Below are positions 1 through 10,046 of a DNA stretch of 64,000 nt, in pieces. Within the stretch, counting starts at the first letter, position 1. Every line of letters begins with the position of its first letter. Where the stretch lies: NCBI RefSeq assembly GCF_013408825.1, contig NZ_JACCBZ010000005.1, positions 372,001 through 436,000 of the forward strand, in the 5' to 3' direction. Source of the DNA: Mucilaginibacter tundrae. GTDB taxonomy: Bacteria; Bacteroidota; Bacteroidia; Sphingobacteriales; Sphingobacteriaceae. Position numbers and translations under genes: made by a program. Below the pieces are notes generated by a model. That model was given only the letters and a program-made list of their open reading frames with translations. It was not told where the DNA came from and made no database searches.

Positions 1-1
1 C

Positions 2-994
2 ATAAGGTTCATGAAAGTGCCTTTCGGGATCTCAGCAACGCCGCAGGATTCTACAGGTGGAAAATGGGTAACTACTACACCGGAAACTGCCGGTAATTTT
101 AGCGCCACTGCCTATTTTTATGCGAGAGCGCTTTATCAAAAGCTTAAAGTACCAATAGGTATTATCCAGTCGTCCATAGGTGGTACACCGGCCGAGGCCT
201 GGACAAGTAAAGGTTACCTTACAAAAATTGGAGATTTTAATGAAACGATGAAAGAACAGGATACCGCCCGACAGCATTCAGCTAAGCTAAACAGCAATTC
301 CCCGACCGTTCTTTTTAATGCGATGATCAACCCCCTTATTCCTTATACGATTAAAGGGGTAATATGGTATCAGGGAGAATCAAATGTTGGTAGAGCGGAA
401 CAATACAAAAAACTTTTTCCGATTATGATAGCAGATTGGAGAAACCAATGGGGTTATGAATTGCCTTTTTATTACGTGCAGATAGCACCATTCCTTTATA
501 GCGCCCCGGATCAGCGAGAGCAATCACAAAAATTACGGGACGCTCAGCGATATGCGCTTAAGTTACCCAAAACCGGAATGGTGACCACCTTAGATATTGG
601 TTACCTTAAAACGGCACATCCTCCTTATAAGCAGGAAGTGGGTAACCGTTTGGCAAGATTCGCGCTTAAAAATGAATATGGTATGAATCAGGTCGCATCA
701 GGGCCTTTGTATAAGAAAACGAGGGTTTCAGGTAATAAGCTAATAGTTGAATTTGAATCTGTCGGAAGCGGGCTAAAAGCATCACCAAAAGGGCTTGATA
801 ACTTTGAGATTGCCGGAGCTGATAAAATTTATGTGAAGGCTAAAGCTGAGATTGTAGGTGATAAATTGGTAGTGACCAGCCCGCAAATAGCCAATCCAGT
901 TTATGTAAGGTATGCCTGGAGTGATGGCAGCAATGCCAGTTTATTTAATGAAGAAGGGCTGCCGGCGGCAACATTTACCTCGGAAGAAGATTGA
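2..994 (+). CDS. Sialate O-acetylesterase family protein, 5'-truncated by window edge
   Basis: This is the C-terminal part of a secreted SGNH-type sialate O-acetylesterase, the family that removes O-acetyl groups from sialic acids or acetylated plant and yeast glycans. The frame is open to position 2, so the Met at 11 is internal and the real start lies outside the window. Family hallmarks are a TPETAGNFSATAYFYAR block, IGIIQSSIGGTPAEAW and VIWYQGESNV. The catalytic Ser block and an Asp/His near the C-terminus (TLDIGYLKTAHPP) fit the family. The last ~100 residues form the usual beta-sandwich tail. A short stretch of this tail (NKLIVEFESVGSGL) reappears, diverged, at the start of the chimeric ORF at 26007. 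The family call is firm; the substrate is unknown. Confidence 0.85.
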   Translation: MRFMKVPFGISATPQDSTGGKWVTTTPETAGNFSATAYFYARALYQKLKVPIGIIQSSIGGTPAEAWTSKGYLTKIGDFNETMKEQDTARQHSAKLNSNSPTVLFNAMINPLIPYTIKGVIWYQGESNVGRAEQYKKLFPIMIADWRNQWGYELPFYYVQIAPFLYSAPDQREQSQKLRDAQRYALKLPKTGMVTTLDIGYLKTAHPPYKQEVGNRLARFALKNEYGMNQVASGPLYKKTRVSGNKLIVEFESVGSGLKASPKGLDNFEIAGADKIYVKAKAEIVGDKLVVTSPQIANPVYVRYAWSDGSNASLFNEEGLPAATFTSEED

Positions 995-1041
995 TTTCAG
1001 GATAATCCCAATATAATACAACCCATTGAAACGCTAATATC

Positions 1042-1326
1042 AAATGCAAGCAACCCCTAATCAATCGCTGGTTATTTAACGTAGCATTCTTGACGATACT
1101 GATATTTTTATTGTTCCCGGCAAACAACCAATGACCAAGCAACAGCAAGGGTGTTAGTAAACAAGTTGCTCCGGAAGCTCTAAGCCGGAATCTTATAAAG
1201 CATTAAGCGTCCACGCAACATTGTTGTGTTCTTTGCAAAAGCTCGTTTGTTCATAAAAAGACGGTGTTACTATTTGCGGGATATAATAGTTTGGGCCACT
1301 CCAATAGCGAAATAGCCTTTCATTAG
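1042..1326 (+). pseudogene. Decayed 5' remnant of a beta-propeller protein paralogous to the gene at 40684
   Basis: No intact ORF exists here. One frame, interrupted by in-frame stops, translates to pieces that align in order with the start of the propeller protein at 40684. INRWLF matches INRWLF in its signal peptide, SKQVAPEALSRNLIKH resembles SSQAAPQILPGKGIKQY, and the next segment keeps the VxKK...N.EI spacing of its first blade. I infer a dead duplicate. The stretch 995-1354 between two convergent genes holds nothing else I can support. Confidence 0.45.
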
Positions 1327-1354
1327 CACAAATCATGGTCATATTTATAAAGAG

Positions 1355-4300
1355 TTAATTCTTTTTCAAGGATTGCATAAACTGCAATGGCGATTTTCCA
1401 TATTCTTTTTTAAATGCCCTTGAAAAATTGGAGCCGCTTTGCAAGCCAACTCTATCAGCTACTTCATTCATTGCTATATCCTCGTGTGTCATAATTTGGA
1501 TTGATTTTTTTAACCGGATGGTTCTTATAAATTCTCCAACCGATTGATCCGATATGCTCTTTATTTTTTGGTAAAGTTTCGTACGGCTTATATATAAATG
1601 ATCGCATAAAAAGTCAACATCCACATCCTGATCCTGGATATTATCTTCTATCAGATTGATAAGTTTATGAAAGAACTCCTTGTCCTTTTCGGAATGAACC
1701 AGTTCGGTCGCTTCAGACAGGTAATTGTTTGTATATCGCTGTTTAAGTTTTTCAGCCTGTTCAAATATGTTATGAACAGTTAATAATAAAAGATCAATAC
1801 TCAGGGGTTTGGCAAAATAAAAGTCGGCTCCGGATTCCATTCCTTCAATTTTAGTATCCAAAGCATCTTTAGCGGATAAGATGATGAAAGGAATATGTCT
1901 TGTTTCGAACCTTTCTTTAATTAGTTTACAAAATTCAATACCGTTCATGCCTGGCATCATCACATCGCTTATAATCAAATCAGGGATCCTTTCAACGGCT
2001 ATTTCAATTCCTTTATTTCCATCTTCTGCTTCATAAACAAAATAGTGCTTTTCAAAAATTTGCTTTAAAAAGGAGCGTAATTCCTGATTATCATCAACCA
2101 GTAAAATATGTTTGTTGATCTTTGAATCAGTTTGACGATCATGATTTTCCTGATCGGGCAAGGGCATAAAAATTGAATTATCTATAAGCTCAAGCTGAGA
2201 TTCCGGTTCAGTTCCGGAAGTGGCTTTTTCTGATTCGGCATAGTTTTCTTCACCCCACGGAATTCCGATGATTATTTCCGTTCCTTTATTCCGATCGCTG
2301 TAAACATAAATATCTCCCTTGTGCAATTGGGTAAGGCTTTTGACCAACGCTAATCCAACGCCAGATCCTAAGTGGTTTTTACTGATACGATAATAACGGT
2401 CAAATATCCTTGTAATGGATTCCGCCGAAATTCCAATCCCCGAGTCTGCTACACGAAAATAAATATAATTTTCGGCCCGGTGAGTTTCATTTAATAGCTT
2501 AAATTCATTTTCAAACGTTGGTTTAAATCTGTCAAAATCAAGAAATATTTCAAACGTTACCTGGCCGTTAAGCTGGGTATATTTAAAAGCGTTATTTAAA
2601 AGGTTAAAAAGAATTTTTTCCAGGATCTGGAGATCAAATAATCCGGTTAAAGGTTCACCTGAGTCTGGTGTTGTATGGTCGATTACTTGGAAACCAATTT
2701 CTTTACTGGTTGCCAGGGTTTGAAATTCAACGGTAAGGTCTTTACAAAACCGGCTGATTACCAATGATTGTACTTGTAATTTAATTACACTGTCTGCTAC
2801 TTTTTTGAAATTCATCAGTTCACTGATCAGATTGGTTAACCTTTTAGCATTCCTGAGCATTAGCTGGTACGAGTTATCCAATGCTGCGTTACCATTTTGA
2901 CTGATCAGCCTTTCCAGTGGACCCAGTATTAAGGTTAGCGGTGTGCGGAACTCATGGGAAATATTGGTAAAAAACATTAACTGCTGCTGATAAAGATCTT
3001 CCCGCTGTTTATGCATTTCTTCCCGCTTTATTTCATTAACAGCCCTAACTTCGATCTCTCTTTTAAGGCGATACCATCTTGCCTGGTAAATGTAGATCCC
3101 CGAAAGAGCGGAAATGAACAAGAAAATATAAATCATTTTTGCGGTCACTGACTTCCACCAGGGAGGGGTAATGGTAATCTCAGTTTCAGCTCTGTTATTG
3201 CTCCATATGCCATCATTGTTTGTCGCCTCGACAACAAAATGGTAGCGATTGTAGTCAAGGTTACTGTAAGAGGCACTTGGGTTTTTGCCATCGGTATATC
3301 TCCAGTCCTTATCAAAGCCGCTAAGCTTATAGCGATACTTGCACTTAAGCGGATTGGCAAAATCCATAGCCGAAAAATAGATCACGAAATTATTTTGCAG
3401 GTAACCAAGTGTTAAATGTTTAGTATATCCGATGGCTTGAGTAATCACATCTTTGGATGAATCAGGATTGCCATAATGTGGTTTGTGGTTATTAATCAGT
3501 ATATCAGTCAATACAGGGTTTGCGGTAACCTCGTTTGGCTTAATCTGATCCGGATAGAAATAATTTAAACCATTTATTCCGCCAAAATACATTCTTCCGT
3601 CTGCTCCTTTATAAGAAGATCCGACTTTAAAGCTATTGCCTTGTAAGCCATCATTCTTATCATACCGTATTAATTTATCCGTATTGGGGTTCAGGCATTC
3701 GAGTCCGTTACCGCCCATCCAAATATTTCCGGCATTGTCAATCTCCATACTTTCCACATCATTAAAAACACCTGGATATGATTTAATGGTGTAGGTATTA
3801 TCTTTTAATTTTAATGAAAGGCGATTTAAGCCGCCTCCAATGGTGCCAATCCAGTAAGTGCTGTCATCTCGTTTACAGATTGGATAAGTATAGTTTGAGG
3901 TTAAAGAGTTAGGTTTTTCAGATGCATTATAATAAAAGATCTTAATTATATTTCCTGTCTTGTCAATTAAAACCCGTTTTAATCCATGTGTGCTTGAAAT
4001 AAATAATTGGGGTTTGTTTTTATCAGCAAGTATAAAGTAGCCTTCACCATAATATTTTACATGATAATGGTTTACGTTGTCTTTCCATATCACACCAAAT
4101 CTGTCCATATGGTTACCAAACCAAATGTTCCCGTAACAGTCTTTCACTAATGTTTCCAACACATATTTCGGGAATTCATCATAGCCCGGCGGTTTCCACA
4201 GTTCTTTTCTGTTTGGCCTTAGTATATCAACGCCGCCACCACTTCCGACCCATAAATTCCTATCATTATCAACGACCAGGGATGTTACTACATCGCTTTT

Positions 4301-5524
4301 TATTCTTACCTGCGAGTTGTAAGTATTATAATAACTGAAGATTTTGGTTTTTAGGTTATAACAATTTAATCCATTGGCTGTAGTTCCTATCCATATGTTG
4401 CCATCATCCTCCATTACTGAACGGATATGATTGCCGGCTAAAGAATTTGGCTCTTCTGGATTATGCTGAAGGGTGTAAAATAATTTTTCATTTAAATCAC
4501 AATAATTGACACCGCCGCCGAAAGTACAGACCCATAAACACTCTGAACGGTCAATGAACATTTTAGTTAGTGAATTGGTGTTTAAACTGTGCTGTGAGCT
4601 TTTGTTATTTACAATTTGGATAAGCTTCAGATTGTTATCCAATCTAATTAGGTTCGCCCCTGCATTTATCCAATAGTCGGATTTATTACCTTCCGCAATA
4701 TCCCTTATAAAACTATGGTCTGTACAAGTAAACTGTTTTAAAACCGTTAAATTTCCACTTTGAACGTCATTTTTTTTACCAGTTATATATAAGGTACTGC
4801 TGGCCGTTACCGCCAGATTATTCTCTTTATCAAAATAAACCCGTGACAAGTTATGATCGGGTAGATCTGCTATATCCACATGGGTGAATTTTCCATTTTT
4901 ATCCAATGTCCCAAGTCCTTTACTTGTAGCCAGGTAAAGGAGTCCGTTATGATCCGGCGCCATATCAGCAATCTGGACGTCTTTTGGTATCTTTAGTTGT
5001 TGCTCTGTGATATGAATGCCATTGATCAGGTACAGCTTTAACTGGTTTTGAGCAATGCCATACAGCAAGTTCCCGTTAGGTTTGTACAGTTTATCAAAAC
5101 TAGGGGTAACCCTGTTGTCGGCCTCATTTATATCTACATACTTTTCTAATCTTGAATTAAAATACTGAAGCCCATCCTCGCTGCTAAGCCATATATTGCC
5201 ATTTTCATCGGGGCAAATACATCTTAACCGGTTTTTAAATGCATTATCTACAGGTATATTATTATTATAATATTTATCAATAGAGTACCCGTCATAACGG
5301 TCAAGTCCGAAATAGGTGGCCACCCAAATGTATCCTTGCTTATCTTGTGCTATATCATTCGCATCGGTGTGCGATAGCCCTTCGTCAACGGTTAAATAAT
5401 TAAATTTATAGGGATATGACTGGCTGAAACCGCTGCATGGTAGGATTAAAGAAATAAGAAGCAAACAAACTAATGCTTTTGAGCTATGTGTGTCTTTAAA
5501 ACTGAATAAATTTTTGATTTCCAT
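1355..5524 (-). CDS. Hybrid two-component system sensor/regulator (HTCS), AraC output
   Basis: This single-polypeptide HTCS of 1389 residues is the standard polysaccharide-utilisation regulator of Bacteroidota. Order of parts: signal anchor (~15-35); periplasmic two-component propeller repeats (~50-720, repeated IWIGT/LWVG blades); Y_Y_Y domain (~760-830); membrane helix (MIYIFLFISALSGIYIY); HisKA with NISHEFRTPL (His ~857); HATPase (NLLNNAFKYT, GIGIS, GSGVGLALVKSL); receiver (VDDNQELRSF, phospho-acceptor Asp ~1187 in SDVMMPG); and a C-terminal AraC helix-turn-helix. It is divergent from the GH92 operon. The 21-bp-spaced direct repeat found upstream of five local operons is its probable operator. 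Length and domain set are complete. Confidence 0.95.
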   Translation of the reverse strand: MEIKNLFSFKDTHSSKALVCLLLISLILPCSGFSQSYPYKFNYLTVDEGLSHTDANDIAQDKQGYIWVATYFGLDRYDGYSIDKYYNNNIPVDNAFKNRLRCICPDENGNIWLSSEDGLQYFNSRLEKYVDINEADNRVTPSFDKLYKPNGNLLYGIAQNQLKLYLINGIHITEQQLKIPKDVQIADMAPDHNGLLYLATSKGLGTLDKNGKFTHVDIADLPDHNLSRVYFDKENNLAVTASSTLYITGKKNDVQSGNLTVLKQFTCTDHSFIRDIAEGNKSDYWINAGANLIRLDNNLKLIQIVNNKSSQHSLNTNSLTKMFIDRSECLWVCTFGGGVNYCDLNEKLFYTLQHNPEEPNSLAGNHIRSVMEDDGNIWIGTTANGLNCYNLKTKIFSYYNTYNSQVRIKSDVVTSLVVDNDRNLWVGSGGGVDILRPNRKELWKPPGYDEFPKYVLETLVKDCYGNIWFGNHMDRFGVIWKDNVNHYHVKYYGEGYFILADKNKPQLFISSTHGLKRVLIDKTGNIIKIFYYNASEKPNSLTSNYTYPICKRDDSTYWIGTIGGGLNRLSLKLKDNTYTIKSYPGVFNDVESMEIDNAGNIWMGGNGLECLNPNTDKLIRYDKNDGLQGNSFKVGSSYKGADGRMYFGGINGLNYFYPDQIKPNEVTANPVLTDILINNHKPHYGNPDSSKDVITQAIGYTKHLTLGYLQNNFVIYFSAMDFANPLKCKYRYKLSGFDKDWRYTDGKNPSASYSNLDYNRYHFVVEATNNDGIWSNNRAETEITITPPWWKSVTAKMIYIFLFISALSGIYIYQARWYRLKREIEVRAVNEIKREEMHKQREDLYQQQLMFFTNISHEFRTPLTLILGPLERLISQNGNAALDNSYQLMLRNAKRLTNLISELMNFKKVADSVIKLQVQSLVISRFCKDLTVEFQTLATSKEIGFQVIDHTTPDSGEPLTGLFDLQILEKILFNLLNNAFKYTQLNGQVTFEIFLDFDRFKPTFENEFKLLNETHRAENYIYFRVADSGIGISAESITRIFDRYYRISKNHLGSGVGLALVKSLTQLHKGDIYVYSDRNKGTEIIIGIPWGEENYAESEKATSGTEPESQLELIDNSIFMPLPDQENHDRQTDSKINKHILLVDDNQELRSFLKQIFEKHYFVYEAEDGNKGIEIAVERIPDLIISDVMMPGMNGIEFCKLIKERFETRHIPFIILSAKDALDTKIEGMESGADFYFAKPLSIDLLLLTVHNIFEQAEKLKQRYTNNYLSEATELVHSEKDKEFFHKLINLIEDNIQDQDVDVDFLCDHLYISRTKLYQKIKSISDQSVGEFIRTIRLKKSIQIMTHEDIAMNEVADRVGLQSGSNFSRAFKKEYGKSPLQFMQSLKKN

Positions 5525-5719
5525 ATATAAATCTTGATTATACTAATTAACAGAAGCAACGTGAACGGGCTCCCCTTAATGTAGCATTAAGTATTTAAAA
5601 TAATTGTTAATTGGTTATAACGTCAGCAAATTATGTAATCCTGCTTTTATACTGTCAATATTACATATAATCTCAAAAATGACTTTATATCTTGAGTAAT
5701 TTAGTAAGATTTTGATAAA

Positions 5720-5786
5720 ATGCATAGGATGTCAAAAACTATGTACAATTTGACAATCCAGCAAATTAACTATTTAGGGTTATTTG
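5720..5786 (+). promoter_or_regulatory. Putative HTCS operator and promoter, copy A (GH92 operon)
   Basis: Two direct half-sites, ATGCATAGGATGTCAA (5720) and ATGTACAATTTGACAA (5741), start 21 bp apart. A promoter core GTTATTTG follows at 5779-5786, with its TTTG 42 bp after the start of the second half-site. The GH92 ATG is ~165 bp downstream. The rest of the 5525-5953 gap is AT-rich divergent promoter sequence, including an imperfect palindrome at about 5664-5690 that resembles the perfect one at 32028. Confidence 0.7.
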
Positions 5787-5953
5787 CAGCCGTTACGTAT
5801 TATAAAAAAAGAAAGGCTTTATCCTTAAGTGAGATGATAAAAATAAAAAGTTATTATTCCCTTAAATAAAGCGTGAGGAATTATCAATAAGTAGCCTTCA
5901 TAAACAATAACCGCTATGTCCTTTTACAAAGGTATCGGCAATTAATTTACTAC

Positions 5954-8230
5954 ATGAAAAGATTATCTCTTATTTGCTTTCTTCTTATTACGGGCCACGC
6001 ATTCTCACAACAAGTTAATACGGTAATCGATCCGGTAGAATGGATAAACCCGTTAATGGGTACGGACTCGAAGTTCGAGTTGTCCAATGGTAATACTTAT
6101 CCGTCTATTGCCTTGCCGTGGGGTATGAACTTTTGGGTTCCGCAGACGGGCCATATGGGAGACGGCTGGATCTATACTTATGCCGCTGATAAAATAAATG
6201 GCTTTAAACAGTCGCATCAACCATCACCCTGGATGAACGATTACGGGCAGTTTGCCATCATGCCGGTAACCGGGCATTTAAAAGTAACCGAAGATGGGCG
6301 CGCCAGCTGGTTCTCGCACAAGGCAGAAATAGTAAAACCTTATTATTATAGTGTTTATTTGGCAGATCATGATGTAACTACAGAGATCACCCCAACGTTA
6401 CGTTCTGCCCAGTTTCGCTTTACCTTTCCTAAAAGTGACAGCTCATTTATAGTGATAGATGCTTTGGATAAGGCATCATATGTAAAGATCATTCCCGGTA
6501 AAAATGAAATAATAGGCTATTCTACCAAATATGCCCGCGGACCTTTGAAAAACTTTAAAGATTACTTTGTTATCTACCTCGATAAATCTTTCACGCTATC
6601 ACGTACATACAGCGATACCGTTTCCACCAACTCATTGGAACTCCACGCCAAACATGCACTGGCAGTAATTGGCTTTAAAACAACAAAAGGTGAACAAATA
6701 CACCTACGGGTAGCCTCTTCCTTTATCAGTTTTGAGCAAGCCGAGCTTAACCTGAAAAGCGAGCAGGGCAATGATAGCTTTGACGTAACTAAACAAAAGG
6801 CAAAAGATGTATGGAACAAAACTCTAAACCATATCACCGTTTCTGGTGCCTCCGTTGATGAAACACGGACCTTTTACTCGTGCTTCTACCGCATGTTATT
6901 TTTCCCTAACAGGCTATATGAAATAAACGCGCAAGGTAAAATAGTTCACTGGAGCCCGTATACCGGCAATGTTGAACCGGGCTATATGTTTGCAGGTACG
7001 GGCTTTTGGGATACTTTCAGGGCGCTTTATCCATTCCTTAACCTGGTTTATCCTTCAATTGATAAAGAGATGCAAGAGGGCCTGATAAATGATTATAAAG
7101 AAGGTGGCTGGCTGCCTGAATGGTCGAGCCCCGGCTATGCCGATATTATGATCGGTAACAACTCCGCATCAGTAGTAGCCGATGCTTATCTGAAAGGCGT
7201 TCGCGGCTATAATATTGATACCTTATACCAGGCCCTGTTACATGGTGCCAATAACCAGGGGCCCAATGCAACGGGGCGCAAAGGGGTTGAATATTATAAC
7301 AAATTAGGGTATGTACCTTATGATAAAGTTGACCAAAGTGCTGCCCGTACGCTGGAATATGCTTATGATGATTTTTCCATTTACCAGCTGGGCAAAAAAC
7401 TGAACCGCCCGGCTGCTGAGCTGGCAGTTTACAAACAACGGAGCCTGAACTACAAGAATTTGTTTGATCCCTCAAACAGGCTGATGCGGGGTAAAAATGC
7501 CGACGGAACTTTTCAGTCGCCTTTCTATCCCTTCAGATGGGGTGGGGCATTTACTGAGGGTAATAGCTGGCACTATACCTGGGCAGTTTTTCATGATATA
7601 CAAGGCCTGATCGACCTGATGGGCGGCAGGCAAAACTTTATAGCAAAATTAGATTCGGTCTTTACCCTGCCCCCTGTATTGCAGTTGAAAGCCGGTGATT
7701 GGGAGTACCATGAAATGCGGGAAATGCAGGTGGCAGACATGGGGCAATACGCGCACGGTAACCAGCCTATACAGCACATGCTATACTTGTACGGGTATGC
7801 CGGCGAGCCATGGAAAACCCAGTATTGGGTACGTGAAACAATGCGAAAACTATACAAGGCAACCCCCGACGGTTATTGTGGCGATGAAGATAATGGACAA
7901 ACATCGGCCTGGTATGTATTCTCAGCAATGGGGTTTTACCCGGTTTGCCCAACCAGTGGACAATATGTATTAGGCACGCCACTGTTTAAAAAGATGACCC
8001 TGCACCTGGAAAATGGCAAAATATTGGTGTTAAATGCACCCAATAATAGCGCAAGCAATAAATATATTAATAATATTAATTACAATGGTAGACACTATGA
8101 TAACAACTGGCTTGATCATGCTGAAATGCTAAAAGGGGGGGTCATAAATTTTAATATGGTAGCGCAACCAAATAAACAAAGAGGTACAGATCCATCGAAT
8201 TTCCCATACTCATTATCAAACGAAGAATAA
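5954..8230 (+). CDS. GH92 family exo-alpha-mannosidase-like, secreted
   Basis: GH92 enzymes are calcium-dependent inverting alpha-mannosidases that trim mannan or N-glycans. The signal peptide (MKRLSLICFLLITGHAFS) suggests periplasmic or surface location. Family blocks are visible: INPLMGTDS near the N-terminus, GTGFWDTFRALYP, a long alpha/alpha-barrel, and CGDEDNGQTSAWYVFSAMG containing the Asp pair expected of the catalytic base. The HGN-P block reads HGNQP, with Gln ~604 at the place where typical GH92 mannosidases have the general-acid Glu. This may mean a phosphodiester-linked (mannose-1-phosphate) substrate. At 758 residues it is full length. It is first in an operon with the SGNH esterase and the membrane protein, behind operator copy A. 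Confidence 0.93.
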   Translation: MKRLSLICFLLITGHAFSQQVNTVIDPVEWINPLMGTDSKFELSNGNTYPSIALPWGMNFWVPQTGHMGDGWIYTYAADKINGFKQSHQPSPWMNDYGQFAIMPVTGHLKVTEDGRASWFSHKAEIVKPYYYSVYLADHDVTTEITPTLRSAQFRFTFPKSDSSFIVIDALDKASYVKIIPGKNEIIGYSTKYARGPLKNFKDYFVIYLDKSFTLSRTYSDTVSTNSLELHAKHALAVIGFKTTKGEQIHLRVASSFISFEQAELNLKSEQGNDSFDVTKQKAKDVWNKTLNHITVSGASVDETRTFYSCFYRMLFFPNRLYEINAQGKIVHWSPYTGNVEPGYMFAGTGFWDTFRALYPFLNLVYPSIDKEMQEGLINDYKEGGWLPEWSSPGYADIMIGNNSASVVADAYLKGVRGYNIDTLYQALLHGANNQGPNATGRKGVEYYNKLGYVPYDKVDQSAARTLEYAYDDFSIYQLGKKLNRPAAELAVYKQRSLNYKNLFDPSNRLMRGKNADGTFQSPFYPFRWGGAFTEGNSWHYTWAVFHDIQGLIDLMGGRQNFIAKLDSVFTLPPVLQLKAGDWEYHEMREMQVADMGQYAHGNQPIQHMLYLYGYAGEPWKTQYWVRETMRKLYKATPDGYCGDEDNGQTSAWYVFSAMGFYPVCPTSGQYVLGTPLFKKMTLHLENGKILVLNAPNNSASNKYINNINYNGRHYDNNWLDHAEMLKGGVINFNMVAQPNKQRGTDPSNFPYSLSNEE

Positions 8231-8293
8231 GCTGATCTTCTAATAGATTAGCTATTAGCGTTCCAACAGTGTAAGATCTTATTTAAAATTTAA

Positions 8294-8989
8294 ATGATAC
8301 CGATTATGAAAAATGGAATTTTAACGGTGGTTGCGATATTTTGTACTGTAATCGTTGCCAAAGCTCAGGATTGGGCTGATGTAAAAAAATATGAGGTTGC
8401 AAACGCTGCAATACAACCACGTGCTACAAATGAGAAAAGGGTGATATATATGGGTGATTCCATTACCGATTTCTGGATAAGCAATGACTCCGTGTTTTTT
8501 GCCACCAAGCCTTATTTAGATCGTGGGATCAGCGGGCAAACAACAGGGCAAATGTTGCTGCGTTTCCGTCAGGATGTAATCAATTTAAAGCCAAGCGTGG
8601 TTGTTATACTTGCAGGAATAAATGATATTGCCGAAAATAACGGCCCAGAGAAATTGGAGGATATATTTGGCAATATTGTTTCCATGGCAGAGCTGGCTAA
8701 AGCAAACGATATTAAAGTGGTGCTTTCTTCACTTTTGCCGGCCTTTGCTTTACCATGGCGTCCGGCTATAGATCCTTTACCAAAAGTTAAAATCCTCAAT
8801 GAAATGATTAAAAGTTATGCTGCTAAGAACCATATAGTATACCTTGATTATTTTACAGCGATGGCTGATTCACGGGGTGGTTTGCCCGCTAACTTATCAA
8901 AAGACGGCATACACCCTAATCTGGCAGGTTATAAAATAATGGAGCCGCTCGCAGATAAAGCAGTTAATGAGGCATTGAAGAAAAAATAG
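8294..8989 (+). CDS. SGNH/GDSL-family secreted esterase
   Basis: This is a small SGNH hydrolase, probably a carbohydrate or acyl esterase acting in the periplasm. Block I is MGDSITDFW (nucleophile Ser), block III GINDIAEN, and block V DGIHPNLAGY with the Asp-X-X-His pair. A signal peptide ending near AKAQ is present. Two starts are possible, at 8294 and at 8306 (MKNGILTVV); the second gives the more usual signal peptide. It lies 63 bp after the GH92 stop in the same direction and probably shares that transcript, consistent with deacylating the same glycan. Confidence 0.85.
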   Translation: MIPIMKNGILTVVAIFCTVIVAKAQDWADVKKYEVANAAIQPRATNEKRVIYMGDSITDFWISNDSVFFATKPYLDRGISGQTTGQMLLRFRQDVINLKPSVVVILAGINDIAENNGPEKLEDIFGNIVSMAELAKANDIKVVLSSLLPAFALPWRPAIDPLPKVKILNEMIKSYAAKNHIVYLDYFTAMADSRGGLPANLSKDGIHPNLAGYKIMEPLADKAVNEALKKK

Positions 8990-9038
8990 TTTTACAGGGC
9001 GTTACCCCTTATGAATCAAAATTGACATCCCTAGATTG

Positions 9039-9845
9039 ATGAATGCCGTAACGACAGAGCAGAAAATATATTATACCTTACGGATAGCTTCAGCGATGTG
9101 CTTCATTGGCCATGGAGCGTTTGGTATCATTACCAAAACTATATGGTGCAATTATTTCGCTGTCTTTGGTATAGGGCACGATATGGCATATCAGCTTATG
9201 CCCATACTGGGGTCTGTCGACATTTTGATGGGGCTAAGTGTGCTATTTTATCCATCCAAAGTTGCACTCCTCTGGCTCGTTGTATGGGGATTAATTACAG
9301 CCGCCCTGCGTCCTCTTTCTGGTGAACCAATTGCTGAATTTCTAGAGCGGGCGGGAAACTTTGGCGCGCCATTGGTTCTGCTGCTTTTATGTAATACTCA
9401 AAAAAACGTATCATATGGGTTCCAACTAATCAAACCTTCACCTACCGTTTCCAAAAGACGGATGAATCAACTTCAGGCTTGCCTGAAGTTGATCGTATTT
9501 TTATTGCTGGCCGGTCATGGCTGGTTAAATCTGATTGGTAAAAAGAGCTTACTGGGGCAATATACTTCACTTGGATTTAGCAATGTATACATGGTATCGC
9601 ATATAGCGGGTTTAATCGAAATCGGTATGGCTTTACTGGTACTTATTAAACCGTTAAGGCAATTGCTGCTCATCTTCCTGGTCTGGAAAATATGTACCGA
9701 ACTATTTTACCCGCATGATGAAGTTTTCGAATGGATTGAACGGGGCGGCAGTTATGGTACCCTATTAGCACTTTGGCTTACCTTGGATTCTTCTGGATCG
9801 GTTAACCGTAAAAAGGAGTATAAAATTACAATTTTATCAGATTAA
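9039..9845 (+). CDS. Internally duplicated DoxX-like membrane protein
   Basis: This is a polytopic inner-membrane protein of about 268 residues with roughly eight hydrophobic segments. I do not recognise a function beyond a resemblance to small DoxX-type membrane proteins. It consists of two homologous halves: the first ends in EFLERAGNFGAPLVLLLL and the second in EWIERGGSYGTLLALWL, and each is preceded by a GHG motif. A TTG at 9036 precedes the ATG at 9039, which I prefer. It lies 49 bp after the SGNH esterase, so it is probably the last gene of the copy-A operon. Confidence 0.6.
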   Translation: MNAVTTEQKIYYTLRIASAMCFIGHGAFGIITKTIWCNYFAVFGIGHDMAYQLMPILGSVDILMGLSVLFYPSKVALLWLVVWGLITAALRPLSGEPIAEFLERAGNFGAPLVLLLLCNTQKNVSYGFQLIKPSPTVSKRRMNQLQACLKLIVFLLLAGHGWLNLIGKKSLLGQYTSLGFSNVYMVSHIAGLIEIGMALLVLIKPLRQLLLIFLVWKICTELFYPHDEVFEWIERGGSYGTLLALWLTLDSSGSVNRKKEYKITILSD

Positions 9846-10046
9846 TATTTACAGGTAATAAATTAATAACGGGTTGCATGCTATTACCACATTTGTTTCG
9901 CAAAGGCATCGCAAATTTATTTTCTATTAAAAAAGCGGATCGGGCATATAGCATGTTTTTATAATCTTCAGAATTATAAGGTATTATTAAAAATATTAGC
10001 CGTATTATCAATATATTTTACTCCATATCATATTATATAACAAAAT

